Program-made: the position numbers and the translations under genes
Assembly: GCA_016841445.1 (NCBI GenBank)
Contig: JAENZD010000001.1
Location: 682,001 to 746,000 of the forward strand
Origin: Anaerolineaceae bacterium
GTDB taxonomy: Bacteria > Chloroflexota > Anaerolineae > Anaerolineales > Anaerolineaceae
Length of the DNA: 64,000 nucleotides
Direction of reading: 5' to 3'
Part shown: piece by piece, positions 17,618-26,653 of the stretch
Position numbering within the stretch: position 1 is the stretch's first letter
How the letters are laid out: each line of letters starts with the position of its first letter
The notes under the pieces: generated by a model
Databases searched by the model: none
What the model saw: only the letters and a program-made list of their open reading frames with translations
Told to the model about the DNA's origin: nothing

Positions 17618-18562
17618 GTGAAGGTTGTCGCACTGGCAGGCGGTGTAGGTGGTGCAAAACTGGTGGATGGATTGGCGAAGATCCTCAGCCCAGATGTATT
17701 CAGTGTGATCGTCAATACCTGTGATGATTTTGAGTATTTTTCGCTTAGAATCAGCCCGGATGTTGACACGGTTTGCTACACTTTGGCTGACATTGCAAAC
17801 CCGGAAACAGGATGGGGACGTAAAGATGAAACCTGGATAGCATATCATGAGATCACCAAGCTTGGTATTCCGAACTGGTTCAAAATAGGCGATAAAGACC
17901 TTGCAACCCATCTTCTAAGGACAACAAGGCTGAAGGAAGGGAAACGCTTATCCAGGATAACGGATGAACTCTGTAAGGGTTGGGGGATTAAGCATAAAAT
18001 CTTTCCGATGACGGATGACATGGTCAGGACTATCGTAAAAACCACAGATGGGAACGCATTGGGTTTCCAGGAATATTTTGTACATCAAGCCTGCCGACCA
18101 GTGGTAAGTGAGTTTGATTTCCAGGGTGCGGCGAATGCCAGACCGGTTGTGGCGGCACTGGACGCGATTGAAGACTGCGATATTGTGGTAATCGCACCCT
18201 CAAATCCCTGGGTCAGTATTGATCCGATTCTTGCTGTACCCGGCTACAAGGAAGCGATCTTGAAAAAACCCGTAGTGGCAGTCTCGCCCATTGTTGGTGG
18301 GAAAGCGATTAAAGGACCTGCTGCCAAGATGTACGAAGAACTTGGCATTCAACCCTCAGCGAGCGCGGTTGCAGAGCACTACAAAGATTTTTTAGACGGA
18401 TTTGTTTTTGATAACATAGATAACAATGAATTGAGAAAAATCCAGCGATGGCGTATAATTCCTTTAGTCACAGACATTGTTATGAAAAACAAACAGGATC
18501 GGGTTCGTCTGGCTGAGGAAATAGTGACGTTTAGCGAAACGATTCTCAACAGGAGCCGATAA
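17618..18562 (+). CDS. cofD: 2-phospho-L-lactate transferase (CofD)
   Basis: 314 residues from a GTG at 17618, with GGAG 5 bases upstream. The start MKVVALAGGVGGAKLVDGLA has the family glycine loop at 8-15. NTCDDFEYFSLRISPDVDTV, DKDLATHLLRT and VIAPSNPWVSIDPIL are typical. It transfers the phospholactyl (or PEP/phosphoglycerate) group from the activated guanosyl donor onto FO to give F420-0 or its variants. Which three-carbon unit is used cannot be read from the sequence. cofC follows 4 bases later. Confidence 0.94.
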   Translation: MKVVALAGGVGGAKLVDGLAKILSPDVFSVIVNTCDDFEYFSLRISPDVDTVCYTLADIANPETGWGRKDETWIAYHEITKLGIPNWFKIGDKDLATHLLRTTRLKEGKRLSRITDELCKGWGIKHKIFPMTDDMVRTIVKTTDGNALGFQEYFVHQACRPVVSEFDFQGAANARPVVAALDAIEDCDIVVIAPSNPWVSIDPILAVPGYKEAILKKPVVAVSPIVGGKAIKGPAAKMYEELGIQPSASAVAEHYKDFLDGFVFDNIDNNELRKIQRWRIIPLVTDIVMKNKQDRVRLAEEIVTFSETILNRSR

Positions 18563-18566
18563 ACGT

Positions 18567-19181
18567 ATGAGTCTTTGGGCGATCGTACCAATAAAACCTT
18601 TGCGACGCGGAAAATCTCGACTTTCAACCATTTTATCTGAGGAAGAAAGAGCCCAATTAAATCACCAGTTATTTATAAATACAATAAATGTTCTCCGAGA
18701 TGTTAAATCAATATCGGATATTCTTGTTGTCAGCCGTGATTCAGATGTGCTGACAGAAGCACGCGACATGGATGTGCGGACGGTAACTGAGAACGGCACC
18801 CCTGAATTGAACAATGCACTGCGTCGTGCCTCTTTATTTTCCAAGAATTTTTCAACAGAAGGTGTTCTGATCGTTCCGGCTGACCTTCCATTATTAACTC
18901 CGCATGATGTTGAATCCTTTCTTCAAGCCCGAACGCAACCTCCCATGATCGTTATCAGCCCTGACCGCCGGCGAAAAGGAACAAATATGCTCTTGATTGA
19001 CCCGGCCGATTTGATCTCGTTTTCATATGGACAGGATTCATTTGAAAAGCATCAGGAACTTGCGAGTTTACGAGGGGCTCAAGTTATTACCTTTGAGAAT
19101 GAAAGGATCGCCCTTGATTTAGATGTTCCGGAAGATTTTGAGCTTCTGAGAGAAAGAGCATTTGTACCAAGTTTTATCTAA
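18567..19181 (+). CDS. cofC: 2-phospho-L-lactate (or PEP) guanylyltransferase (CofC/FbiD)
   Basis: 204 residues of the nucleotidyltransferase fold. The opening IVPIKPLRRGKSRLSTIL is the GTP-binding loop; VPADLPLLTP carries the metal-binding Asp and VISPDRRRKGTNMLLI is the conserved second half. It makes the guanosine diphospho donor for CofD. CofC and CofD are adjacent, and together with cofE they supply all FO-to-F420 steps. FO synthase genes (cofG/cofH) are not in the window. Confidence 0.92.
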   Translation: MSLWAIVPIKPLRRGKSRLSTILSEEERAQLNHQLFINTINVLRDVKSISDILVVSRDSDVLTEARDMDVRTVTENGTPELNNALRRASLFSKNFSTEGVLIVPADLPLLTPHDVESFLQARTQPPMIVISPDRRRKGTNMLLIDPADLISFSYGQDSFEKHQELASLRGAQVITFENERIALDLDVPEDFELLRERAFVPSFI

Positions 19182-19211
19182 ACCAATAGTTCTTTAGTAG
19201 AAGGAAGAAAC

Positions 19212-20210
19212 ATGTTAAAGAGAGTTGCTTTATATTTGCAGGATGCACACGACCTACGTGATGGCCTCGATTATGTTCGCTATGCTGAAGAGAAGGGATT
19301 TGAGGCTGTTTGGCAGGCTGAAAGCCGTCTTGTAAGGGACGCGATTGTCCCCATGGCTGCTTACGCTGCGGTTACAGACGAGATTAAAGTCGGTTCCGGG
19401 GTGATTAACAACTGGACACGCAATATTGGATTGCTGGCAGCCACATATTTGACTTTGGATGACCTGGCACCTGACCGGATCATCTGCGGGATCGGTGCCT
19501 GGTGGGATCCGCTGGCGAAAAACGTCGGGATTGAACGCGAAAGCCCATTGACCGCCATGGAGGAAACGGTGCTTGTGATGCGCCGGCTTTTAAATATGGA
19601 ACGAGTGTCTTTTGACGGTGATTTTGTGCATGTTAATAATATCGAATTGGATGTTGTTCACGGCAGGCGAGAACCCCGGAATGTCCCAATTTATATCGGA
19701 GCAACTGGGCCCAAGATGCTCCAGCTAACGGGCAGGATTGCAGATGGGGTTGTTCTCAACTACTGCGTTCCGCCAGAATACAACCATAAAGCATTGGAGC
19801 AGCTGCAAAAAGGGTTGAAAGAATCAGGCAGGACGTTGGATGACCTGGACCGCCCGCAATTGGTCGTTTGTTCTGTGGATGAGGATGGCGATAAGGCAAT
19901 TGAAACCAGCCGGGAACTGTTAACACAGTATTTAGCCCAGCAGCCTCATATTGCCAAAGCATCGGGCGTTTCGATGGACGTAGTGGCAGAAATTCAATCC
20001 ATCCTCGGCTGGCCGGCGACCCATGAACAGATCATGAAAGCCAAACACTTTGTCCCGGATGACCTGGTTCACCGTATTACAGCAAGCGGTACACCGGATG
20101 AAGCCCGTGCCAAAGTCCAGGAGTACATGGATAATGGTGCGACATGCCCGATCCTTTACCCTGTTGGTGGCAATCTGAAAGTACTGATCGATACCTTCGC
20201 TACAAAATAA
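19212..20210 (+). CDS. LLM class F420-dependent oxidoreductase
   Basis: 332 residues of the luciferase-like TIM barrel, closest in pattern to F420-dependent 5,10-methylenetetrahydromethanopterin reductase (Mer)-like proteins: [62 protein letters not shown] and [10 protein letters not shown]. An F420 cofactor is supported by the neighbouring F420 genes. The substrate is unknown, and no tetrahydromethanopterin genes are seen. Good SD (AGAAGGA). The next gene starts one base after its stop. Confidence 0.82.
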   Translation: MLKRVALYLQDAHDLRDGLDYVRYAEEKGFEAVWQAESRLVRDAIVPMAAYAAVTDEIKVGSGVINNWTRNIGLLAATYLTLDDLAPDRIICGIGAWWDPLAKNVGIERESPLTAMEETVLVMRRLLNMERVSFDGDFVHVNNIELDVVHGRREPRNVPIYIGATGPKMLQLTGRIADGVVLNYCVPPEYNHKALEQLQKGLKESGRTLDDLDRPQLVVCSVDEDGDKAIETSRELLTQYLAQQPHIAKASGVSMDVVAEIQSILGWPATHEQIMKAKHFVPDDLVHRITASGTPDEARAKVQEYMDNGATCPILYPVGGNLKVLIDTFATK

Positions 20211-20211
20211 T

Positions 20212-20682
20212 ATGACTCATAAGCAGCCTGGATCGAAATCCTGCTTTGTTTGCGGTAGAGAGAACCCTGTTGGTTTGCTGATGGATTTTTACACATCAGA
20301 ACCGGGGCATTGCCGTACTGAAATTTCCATCCCCAAAGAATACGAGGGCTATCCCGGAGTCGTTCACGGTGGCATTGTTGCTGCGATCCTGGATGAGACA
20401 GGTGGTAGGGCACATATGACTGAACCGACAATTTTTATGGTCACCGCTCAGTTGAACGTGAGATACCGTAAACCTGTGCCATCAGGGTCCCGACTCGAAG
20501 TTATTGGCATCGCTGGTGAGCGGCGCGGTAAAGTGTCGCATGCTCACAGTGAGATTCGGGGGGAAAAAGGTGAGGTTTTAGCGGAAGCAGAGCTTGTTCT
20601 TGTGGATATACCTGAGGAGCAAATCGAAGCGGTAGATCCTGAAAAGTTAGGCTGGCGTGTTTATCCTGATAAGGAGAAATGA
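20212..20682 (+). CDS. PaaI-type hotdog-fold thioesterase
   Basis: 156 residues. The hotdog core has GVVHGGIVAAILDETGG at about 45-61, with the conserved HGG and acidic Asp/Glu of PaaI/YbgC-like acyl-CoA thioesterases, and LNVRYRKPVPSGSRLEV. The N-terminus carries a Cys pair (CFVCG) often seen in this subgroup. It probably hydrolyses a CoA thioester. It starts one base after the LLM gene and ends overlapping the next gene by one base, which ties an acyl-CoA step to the hydroxylase operon. Confidence 0.78.
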   Translation: MTHKQPGSKSCFVCGRENPVGLLMDFYTSEPGHCRTEISIPKEYEGYPGVVHGGIVAAILDETGGRAHMTEPTIFMVTAQLNVRYRKPVPSGSRLEVIGIAGERRGKVSHAHSEIRGEKGEVLAEAELVLVDIPEEQIEAVDPEKLGWRVYPDKEK

Positions 20683-21455
20683 TGATAAAAGATTATTTTC
20701 GACCTAAATCAATCGAAGAAGCTGTTGGTCTATTACAAGATCCTCAGAAAAAGCGTACGCCGATTGGTGGGGGAACGACGGTCAGCAGGCATCAGGATGG
20801 TCTCTCGGGTGTGGTTGATTTACAGAATGCCGGTCTGGATTTCATTCTGGCAACCGGGCAATATATCCAGGTTGGTGCAGCAACAAGACTTGAAACGGTC
20901 CTCAGCTATCCTGAAATCGATCTTGAAATGAAACGGGCAATTAAAATCGAAGCAAATCAAAATATCAGGAATGCTGCCACACTTGGCGGGTGGTTAATAA
21001 GCAGTGATGGGCGTTCAATCCTTTCTACACTGCTGCTGGCAATGGATACGATCATGTCTTGGGAACCGGGTACTCAGAAAATCCACTTTGGGGATTGGCT
21101 GCCGTTACGAAGCGATGTCTCCCCGGGTGTGCTCCTGCATGAGTTGGCGTGGTTAAAAGGACTGAACGTAGCATTTGAATATGTGGCACGCTCACCTAAG
21201 GACCAGCCGGTTCTGATAGCTGCGGTAGCTCAGTGGGGATCGGGACGTACCCGGGTTGCCCTGGGTGGCTTTGGCGATGCACCCATCATCGCACTCGACG
21301 GTCCGGATGACAACGGGGTAGATCTTGCCAGCCGGGATGCGTACATAGCCGCAGAAGACGCATGGGCAACTGCTTTGTACAGACGTGATGTGGCTGCCAA
21401 ATTAGCCATGCGCTGTTTGAACCGGATAAATGCCATCAAAGGAAATGAGGTTTAA
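20682..21455 (+). CDS. molybdenum hydroxylase FAD-binding subunit (enzyme A)
   Basis: 257 residues from the second ATG (20682), placed 5 bases behind AAGGAG and overlapping the previous stop. FRPKSIEEAVGLLQ at the start, IGGGTTVSRHQ for FAD pyrophosphate binding and IRNAATLGGWLISSDGRS, the second FAD loop, fit the xanthine dehydrogenase FAD domain. It is shorter than typical (about 290) and lacks a clear C-terminal CO-dehydrogenase flavoprotein domain end. It pairs with the fused iron-sulfur/molybdenum subunit that follows. Confidence 0.85.
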   Translation: MIKDYFRPKSIEEAVGLLQDPQKKRTPIGGGTTVSRHQDGLSGVVDLQNAGLDFILATGQYIQVGAATRLETVLSYPEIDLEMKRAIKIEANQNIRNAATLGGWLISSDGRSILSTLLLAMDTIMSWEPGTQKIHFGDWLPLRSDVSPGVLLHELAWLKGLNVAFEYVARSPKDQPVLIAAVAQWGSGRTRVALGGFGDAPIIALDGPDDNGVDLASRDAYIAAEDAWATALYRRDVAAKLAMRCLNRINAIKGNEV

Positions 21456-21456
21456 G

Positions 21457-24400
21457 GTGGAAATCAAACTGAATATTAATCAGCAGGAATACCCGCTAAA
21501 CCTTCCAGCAGGAGAGCGTTTACTGGATACCTTGCGCAGGCTTGGTTTTTTCAGTATTAAGAATGGGGGCTGTGAAAAAGGGGAATGCGGTGCCTGCACG
21601 GTGTTGCTGGATGGAAAACCGGTTAACAGCTGCACTATGCTGACAGCGCAGGCCGAAGGTCATCTTCTTTCAACAGTGGAAGCGATGGGTGCACACCCGG
21701 ACCATGGTTGGAAAAAGACTGAGGGTTTGCATGTCATCCAGCAGGCATTTGTAGAAACCGGCGCTATCCAGTGCGGCTACTGCACGCCAGCCATGGTATT
21801 GGTCGCGAAGGCGTTGATAGATCAGAACGCGAACCCGGATGAATGCGAGGTCAGGGACGCGCTTTCAGCTGTGCTTTGCCGATGTACGGGTTATCTAAAA
21901 CCCGTACAGGCGGTCTTACGCGCAGCAGCGATTTTACGAGGCGAGCAAGTTCCGCCCATCGACGAACCCATCAACATCAATGAGGTGATTGATTTTGATG
22001 GAATACCTGATGATAAAGGGACATCTGTGCCTTGTAGTGGTGGAACTTTGACAGAGACAAAAGTGTTCCCGAAGCTTAAGGTTGTAGATGCGCGATCACC
22101 CATGAAAACGGTTGGTCACGCCGAACCAAAGGTCGATGCTGTGAAGTTGGTTCAGGGAAAACCAGCCTTCACGGCTGATTACGAAAAACGTGATTTGTTG
22201 TACGCGAAAGTTCTCCACAGCCCGTACGCGCATGCCAGAATTAAGAAAATCGATACGACGCAGGCGAAAGCCCTACCCGGTGTTGCTGCAGTCCTAACTT
22301 GGCAAGATGTCCCGAGGGTGGCATATTCAACAGCCGGTCAGTCGCATCCTATACCAGGACCGCTTGACACATTTTCGTTGGGCAACAAGATGCGATTTGT
22401 CGGTGATAAGGTTGCATTTGTCGCTGCCGAGACCCCTGAAATTGCTGAAGCAGCATTAAAATTGATCAAGGTGGATTATGAAGTCCTCCCGCACCTCCTA
22501 GACCCTTCAAAGGCGATGGACGAAGGTGCACCGGTGATCCATGATGAAGAAGATTACGTCAATTTTGCTGATTCTGATCCAACACGAAACCTGGCAGCGG
22601 AAATCCGGATTGATATCGGTGATGTTGAAAAAGGTTTCAAAGAGGCAGATCAGATATTTGAAGAAGAATACGAAGTTCCGAAAGTTCACCAGGCTTATAT
22701 TGAACCGCATGTCGTCATGAGCTATTGGGATGAGGATGACCGGCTGGTAATCATCACCAGCACCCAGGTGCCGTTCCATGTCCGGCGGCAAATTGCACCT
22801 GTTTTAGGTCTTCCTATCAAACGCATCCGGGTCATCAAACCTCGGATCGGAGGTGGTTTTGGAGGTAAGCAGGAGGTGATGATCGAGGATGTAGCAGGTC
22901 ACCTGACGATTGCGAGCGGACGACCCGTGATTTATGAAATGACCCGAGAAGAGGAGTTCATTGCAGCTCGCCCCCGGCACCCGATGCGGATTAAAATAAA
23001 AACCGGTGTTAAGGATGATGGTACGATCACAGCCAATGAAATGTACTGTCTGAGTGATACCGGTGCATATGGTTGTCATGCGCTGACAGTCGCCGGGAAT
23101 ACAGGGCATAAATCGATGGCCCTGTATGTTGGTGATGGACCTTATCGAAAAGACCCTAACATCCGGTTTTACTCAGATGTCGTTTATACCAACACGGTTC
23201 CATCAGGAGCTTACCGCGGTTACGGTGTTCCCCAGGGATTCTGGCCAGTTGATCGGCACATGGAATCCATTGCTCGTGCCCTTAAAATGGACCCCATTGC
23301 ATTTAGGTTAAAGAATGCATTACACGCGGGTGAAATTCATCCATTTAGTAAGGCGTGGAGTGAAGGACGTGAACCAAAGCCTGAGACTATTTATACAATC
23401 GGTCTGGAAGAATGTGTCAGACAGGGGCGGATGATGATCGGCTGGGATCAGAAATACCAGAACCAACAATGGCATCTCGTCCCCGGCAAAGATCATTTGC
23501 GGAAAGGAATTGGTGTGGCAATGGTCATGCAGGGAACAGCGATCCCGTACCTGGATATGGGCGGCGCCAGCATCAAGATGAATGACGATGGTTCTTTTAA
23601 CCTGCTGGTAGGTGCTACCGATCTGGGGACTGGTTCAGACACTGTACTGGCCCAAATGGCTGCCGAGACTTTAGGTGTTCCTTTGGATGATATTTTGGTT
23701 TATTCTTCTGATACGGATTTCACCCCCTTTGACAAAGGTGCATACGCTTCCAGCACCACATATATATCTGGTGCGGCAGTGGTCAAAGCAGCGGAAAAAG
23801 TTGCTGAACGGATCCGAGTTCGTGCTGCCATGATGTTCGCTGAAGAAGGTATTGACGTTGAAACGACTGACATCACACTAGCGGACGGTAAGGCTTATGC
23901 TCCAACAAATGACATATTAACATTTGAGGATATTGCATTGAATTCCCTCCATCAAATCGACCAGGAACAGATCATGGGCGTTGCCTCCCACATGTCACCG
24001 GTGGCACCTCCGCCTTTTGCTGCTCAATTTGCAGAGGTGACGGTTGATATTGAGTCTGGCATGGTGACGGTTGATAAGTTGGTGATGGCAGTAGATTCCG
24101 GTGTGATCATCAACCCCGTCACGGCCTCAGGCCAGATTGAGGGGGGCATGGCTCAGGCTTTGGGGTATGCTGTAAGTGAGGAGATGGTTTTTGATGATAA
24201 AGGCCAACTCCGTGAAAAGGATTTTGTCGATTATCATATTTTTCGAGCAGACGAAATGCCTGAGATGACAACTGTGTTTGTGGAAACGTATGAGCCTTCG
24301 CATCCCTTTGGTGCAAAAGCTGTAGCAGAAATCCCCCTGGATGGGGTAGCACCGGCGGTGGGTAACGCGATACTCGATGCCTGCGGTGTATCCCTGAAAA

Positions 24401-24468
24401 AGATCCCCGCGATCCCCGAAAGGATCTGGCGTGAGCTCAATGTGGATCATCCTGAAAGGGAGGCTTGA
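21457..24468 (+). CDS. molybdenum hydroxylase, fused [2Fe-2S]-molybdopterin subunit (enzyme A)
   Basis: 1003 residues from GTG at 21457, which has GAGG 6 bases upstream and follows the previous TAA by one base; an ATG four codons earlier is the alternative. Cysteines 39, 44, 47, 59 bind the plant-type [2Fe-2S] and 106, 109, 141, 143 the second cluster. From about 190 on is the large molybdopterin domain with GGGFGGKQEV, SGAYRGYGVPQG and HPFGAKAVAE, whose last Glu is the catalytic base. The loop normally GQG near the apical Mo ligand reads DLGTGSDT, so the Gln is replaced. A Mo hydroxylase of the xanthine dehydrogenase family; substrate unknown, N-heterocycles likely. SDMH genes nearby suggest a labile selenium ligand. 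Confidence 0.88.
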   Translation: MEIKLNINQQEYPLNLPAGERLLDTLRRLGFFSIKNGGCEKGECGACTVLLDGKPVNSCTMLTAQAEGHLLSTVEAMGAHPDHGWKKTEGLHVIQQAFVETGAIQCGYCTPAMVLVAKALIDQNANPDECEVRDALSAVLCRCTGYLKPVQAVLRAAAILRGEQVPPIDEPININEVIDFDGIPDDKGTSVPCSGGTLTETKVFPKLKVVDARSPMKTVGHAEPKVDAVKLVQGKPAFTADYEKRDLLYAKVLHSPYAHARIKKIDTTQAKALPGVAAVLTWQDVPRVAYSTAGQSHPIPGPLDTFSLGNKMRFVGDKVAFVAAETPEIAEAALKLIKVDYEVLPHLLDPSKAMDEGAPVIHDEEDYVNFADSDPTRNLAAEIRIDIGDVEKGFKEADQIFEEEYEVPKVHQAYIEPHVVMSYWDEDDRLVIITSTQVPFHVRRQIAPVLGLPIKRIRVIKPRIGGGFGGKQEVMIEDVAGHLTIASGRPVIYEMTREEEFIAARPRHPMRIKIKTGVKDDGTITANEMYCLSDTGAYGCHALTVAGNTGHKSMALYVGDGPYRKDPNIRFYSDVVYTNTVPSGAYRGYGVPQGFWPVDRHMESIARALKMDPIAFRLKNALHAGEIHPFSKAWSEGREPKPETIYTIGLEECVRQGRMMIGWDQKYQNQQWHLVPGKDHLRKGIGVAMVMQGTAIPYLDMGGASIKMNDDGSFNLLVGATDLGTGSDTVLAQMAAETLGVPLDDILVYSSDTDFTPFDKGAYASSTTYISGAAVVKAAEKVAERIRVRAAMMFAEEGIDVETTDITLADGKAYAPTNDILTFEDIALNSLHQIDQEQIMGVASHMSPVAPPPFAAQFAEVTVDIESGMVTVDKLVMAVDSGVIINPVTASGQIEGGMAQALGYAVSEEMVFDDKGQLREKDFVDYHIFRADEMPEMTTVFVETYEPSHPFGAKAVAEIPLDGVAPAVGNAILDACGVSLKKIPAIPERIWRELNVDHPEREA

Positions 24469-24470
24469 TT

Positions 24471-25847
24471 TTGCCGATAAGAAATACACCAAAACTGCGG
24501 GTGGATAACCAGGTCTATGTGATTGGTCATGTCAACCCCGATACGGATGCCATTGCTTCAGCGGTGGGTTATGCCTGGCTTCTGCGGGAACGGGATGGAA
24601 TGAATGCCATTCCTGCTCGGTCTGGCGCGATCAACCGTCAAACGTCCTGGGTTCTGCGAACGCTTGAACTTGAAGCACCTATCCTGTTTAATGATGCTTC
24701 ACCCAGGTTTGAATCCGTCATGCGGCGTCTGGATACGGTAACACCTGATAGACCATTAAGCGATGCCTGGGCAATCCTGAACAGGACAGGAGGCGTTGCA
24801 CCGGTCGTAAACCCTGATGGTACGCCTTATGGGGTGGTTTCAGGGAAATCCTTATTCAATTTTATGAGCCGCCATGTTGGACCGCATCCACGGTATGGGG
24901 ATATGACCATAGCAGAATTCTTGGAAATCCCCTGCAGTGAGGCTGCAGAGACTGAAATCAGCAGATATAACGCATCCACTCGCATCCGCGATGTGATAAA
25001 CCGGCTCTTACGCGAAGAGGTCGATGAATTCTGGGTGTTGGATGATAACCAGCGCTACCTCGGAATTTGCCGGCAGCGAGACCTCCTTGACCCGCCCCGG
25101 ATGAAGATCATCCTGGTTGATCACAATGAACCCCAGCAGGCCCTGGGCTCATTAAATGAAGCGGATTTAATTGAGATTCTTGACCATCACCGTCTGGGAA
25201 ACCCGTCCACTTATGAACCCATCCGTTTCACTGTGGACATCGTGGGCAGTACCAGCACCCTCGTTTCCGAGATGATTGAAGATGCAGGTTTGAGCGCACC
25301 GCCGAAATTTGCCGGACTGATGCTGGCAGGCTTGCTTTCCGATACCCTCATCATGACTTCCCCCACAACCACAGAAAGGGACAGGCTTGCAGCAGAAAGG
25401 TTGGCACGCTGGGCATTTGTTTGGGGATCGTGCCTTGAGGACGAGACCATCCAGACATTTGGTCAAAAGGTGCTTTCAGCTGGTTCAGGTTTATCCAGCC
25501 GTGATCCGGTGGATGTTGTGACGTCGGATATGAAAAAATACGAAACAGATAATATTCGGTTTGCCATAGCCCAGGCAGAAGTCTCTGATTTATACGAGCT
25601 CAATGAATTCCTGGCACCACTGGGTGCTGCCCTGCAGGAACTAAAGGAACGGCGCAGCCTTGATTTTGCCATGTTGATGGTAACAGATATTGTTAAAGGC
25701 AACAGCCGCTTATTAATGGTCGATGCACCGTTGGTGCTTGATGAACTCCCTTACCGTCCACTGCAGGATGGTACCCGGCTGGCTGAGGGTGTGGTATCTC
25801 GGAAAAAACAGCTCCTGCCGGTTGTGTTGAGTTTACTTGAGGCTTGA
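24471..25847 (+). CDS. ppaC: family II Mn-dependent inorganic pyrophosphatase with CBS domains
   Basis: 458 residues from TTG at 24471, with AAGGGAGG 7 bases upstream; a TTG two codons earlier overlaps the previous stop and is too close to the SD. DHH-family motifs: GHVNPDTDAIASA at the start, VDHNE, EILDHHRLGN, and a C-terminal SRKKQLLPVV that binds pyrophosphate. A CBS-domain pair lies between about residues 65 and 205, but no DRTGG domain is evident. CBS-PPases are controlled by adenine nucleotides. It hydrolyses PPi, which MocA-type cytidylyl transfer, CofC and other steps in this operon release. Confidence 0.88.
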   Translation: MPIRNTPKLRVDNQVYVIGHVNPDTDAIASAVGYAWLLRERDGMNAIPARSGAINRQTSWVLRTLELEAPILFNDASPRFESVMRRLDTVTPDRPLSDAWAILNRTGGVAPVVNPDGTPYGVVSGKSLFNFMSRHVGPHPRYGDMTIAEFLEIPCSEAAETEISRYNASTRIRDVINRLLREEVDEFWVLDDNQRYLGICRQRDLLDPPRMKIILVDHNEPQQALGSLNEADLIEILDHHRLGNPSTYEPIRFTVDIVGSTSTLVSEMIEDAGLSAPPKFAGLMLAGLLSDTLIMTSPTTTERDRLAAERLARWAFVWGSCLEDETIQTFGQKVLSAGSGLSSRDPVDVVTSDMKKYETDNIRFAIAQAEVSDLYELNEFLAPLGAALQELKERRSLDFAMLMVTDIVKGNSRLLMVDAPLVLDELPYRPLQDGTRLAEGVVSRKKQLLPVVLSLLEA

Positions 25848-25848
25848 A

Positions 25849-26634
25849 ATGGAAATCTTTGATTTATTACGCCAATCCACGGACCAAGGTGAACCTGCTG
25901 TATTGTGTACTATTGTAGAAACAAAAGGCGCGGTGCCGCGCCACGCAGGTACCAAGATGATTGTGTTTCGAGATGGCCGGACAGAAGGCACCGTCGGAGG
26001 CGGCGAGACCGAGAAATTGGTTCGTGATGCAGCTTTGGAATCATTGATTGATGGAAAAACACGATTGCTGAGTTATGACCTGATCAATGTTGAAAAAGGC
26101 GATCCGGGTGTGTGTGGTGGATCGGTAACCATCTTTGTGGAACCCTATTTAATGCGTCCGACAGTTGTTGTTGTCGGTGCAGGACACGTTGGTAAGGCTG
26201 TCGTGCATCTCGCAAGTTGGCTGGGATTCAGAGTTGTTCTGAGTGATGACAGGGCGGAATTATGCTCTGAAGAATCTCTTCCTGGCGCAGACCAGTATCT
26301 TCCGATTTCTATGTCTCAATTATCCGGGCATCTGGAAATCAATCAACAAACCTATTTTATCCTTGTTACAAGAGGCGTGGAGGTGGATGTTGAGGGATTA
26401 CCGGCATTATTAGATACAGATGCGTCTTATATTGGATTGATTGGTTCGAAACGACGCTGGCAGCATACCCGGGAGAAATTGCTGGAGAATGGGGTTGGTG
26501 AGGATCTGATTTCCAGGGTGAAATCTCCCATTGGCTTGGATATCCGTGCGGAAACCCCCGATGAAATTGCGGTCAGCATTATGGCTGAGATAATTGCCCT
26601 GAGGAATAGGGCAGAACGGCATTATCGGAAATAA
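25849..26634 (+). CDS. xdhC: XdhC-family molybdenum cofactor insertion/sulfuration protein
   Basis: 261 residues from the ATG at 25849, preceded by TGAGG; a TTG four codons upstream overlaps the PPase gene. The N-terminal part has LCTIVETKGAVPRHAGTKMI and GTVGGGETE, the C-terminal Rossmann part VVVVGAGHVGKAVVHLASW, and YIGLIGSKRRW with ETPDEIAVSIMAEI. XdhC binds Moco, helps exchange its oxo for sulfido (or selenido) ligand and hands it to the hydroxylase. Only one XdhC is present for two hydroxylases. Confidence 0.92.
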   Translation: MEIFDLLRQSTDQGEPAVLCTIVETKGAVPRHAGTKMIVFRDGRTEGTVGGGETEKLVRDAALESLIDGKTRLLSYDLINVEKGDPGVCGGSVTIFVEPYLMRPTVVVVGAGHVGKAVVHLASWLGFRVVLSDDRAELCSEESLPGADQYLPISMSQLSGHLEINQQTYFILVTRGVEVDVEGLPALLDTDASYIGLIGSKRRWQHTREKLLENGVGEDLISRVKSPIGLDIRAETPDEIAVSIMAEIIALRNRAERHYRK

Positions 26635-26653
26635 TGATTAACGGAGCTGTTTT

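Noticed and set aside
21430-21456. Upstream ATG starts for the [2Fe-2S]-Mo fusion subunit
   Set aside because: They overlap the FAD-subunit gene and have poor ribosome-site spacing; GTG at 21457 has GAGG at 6 bases.
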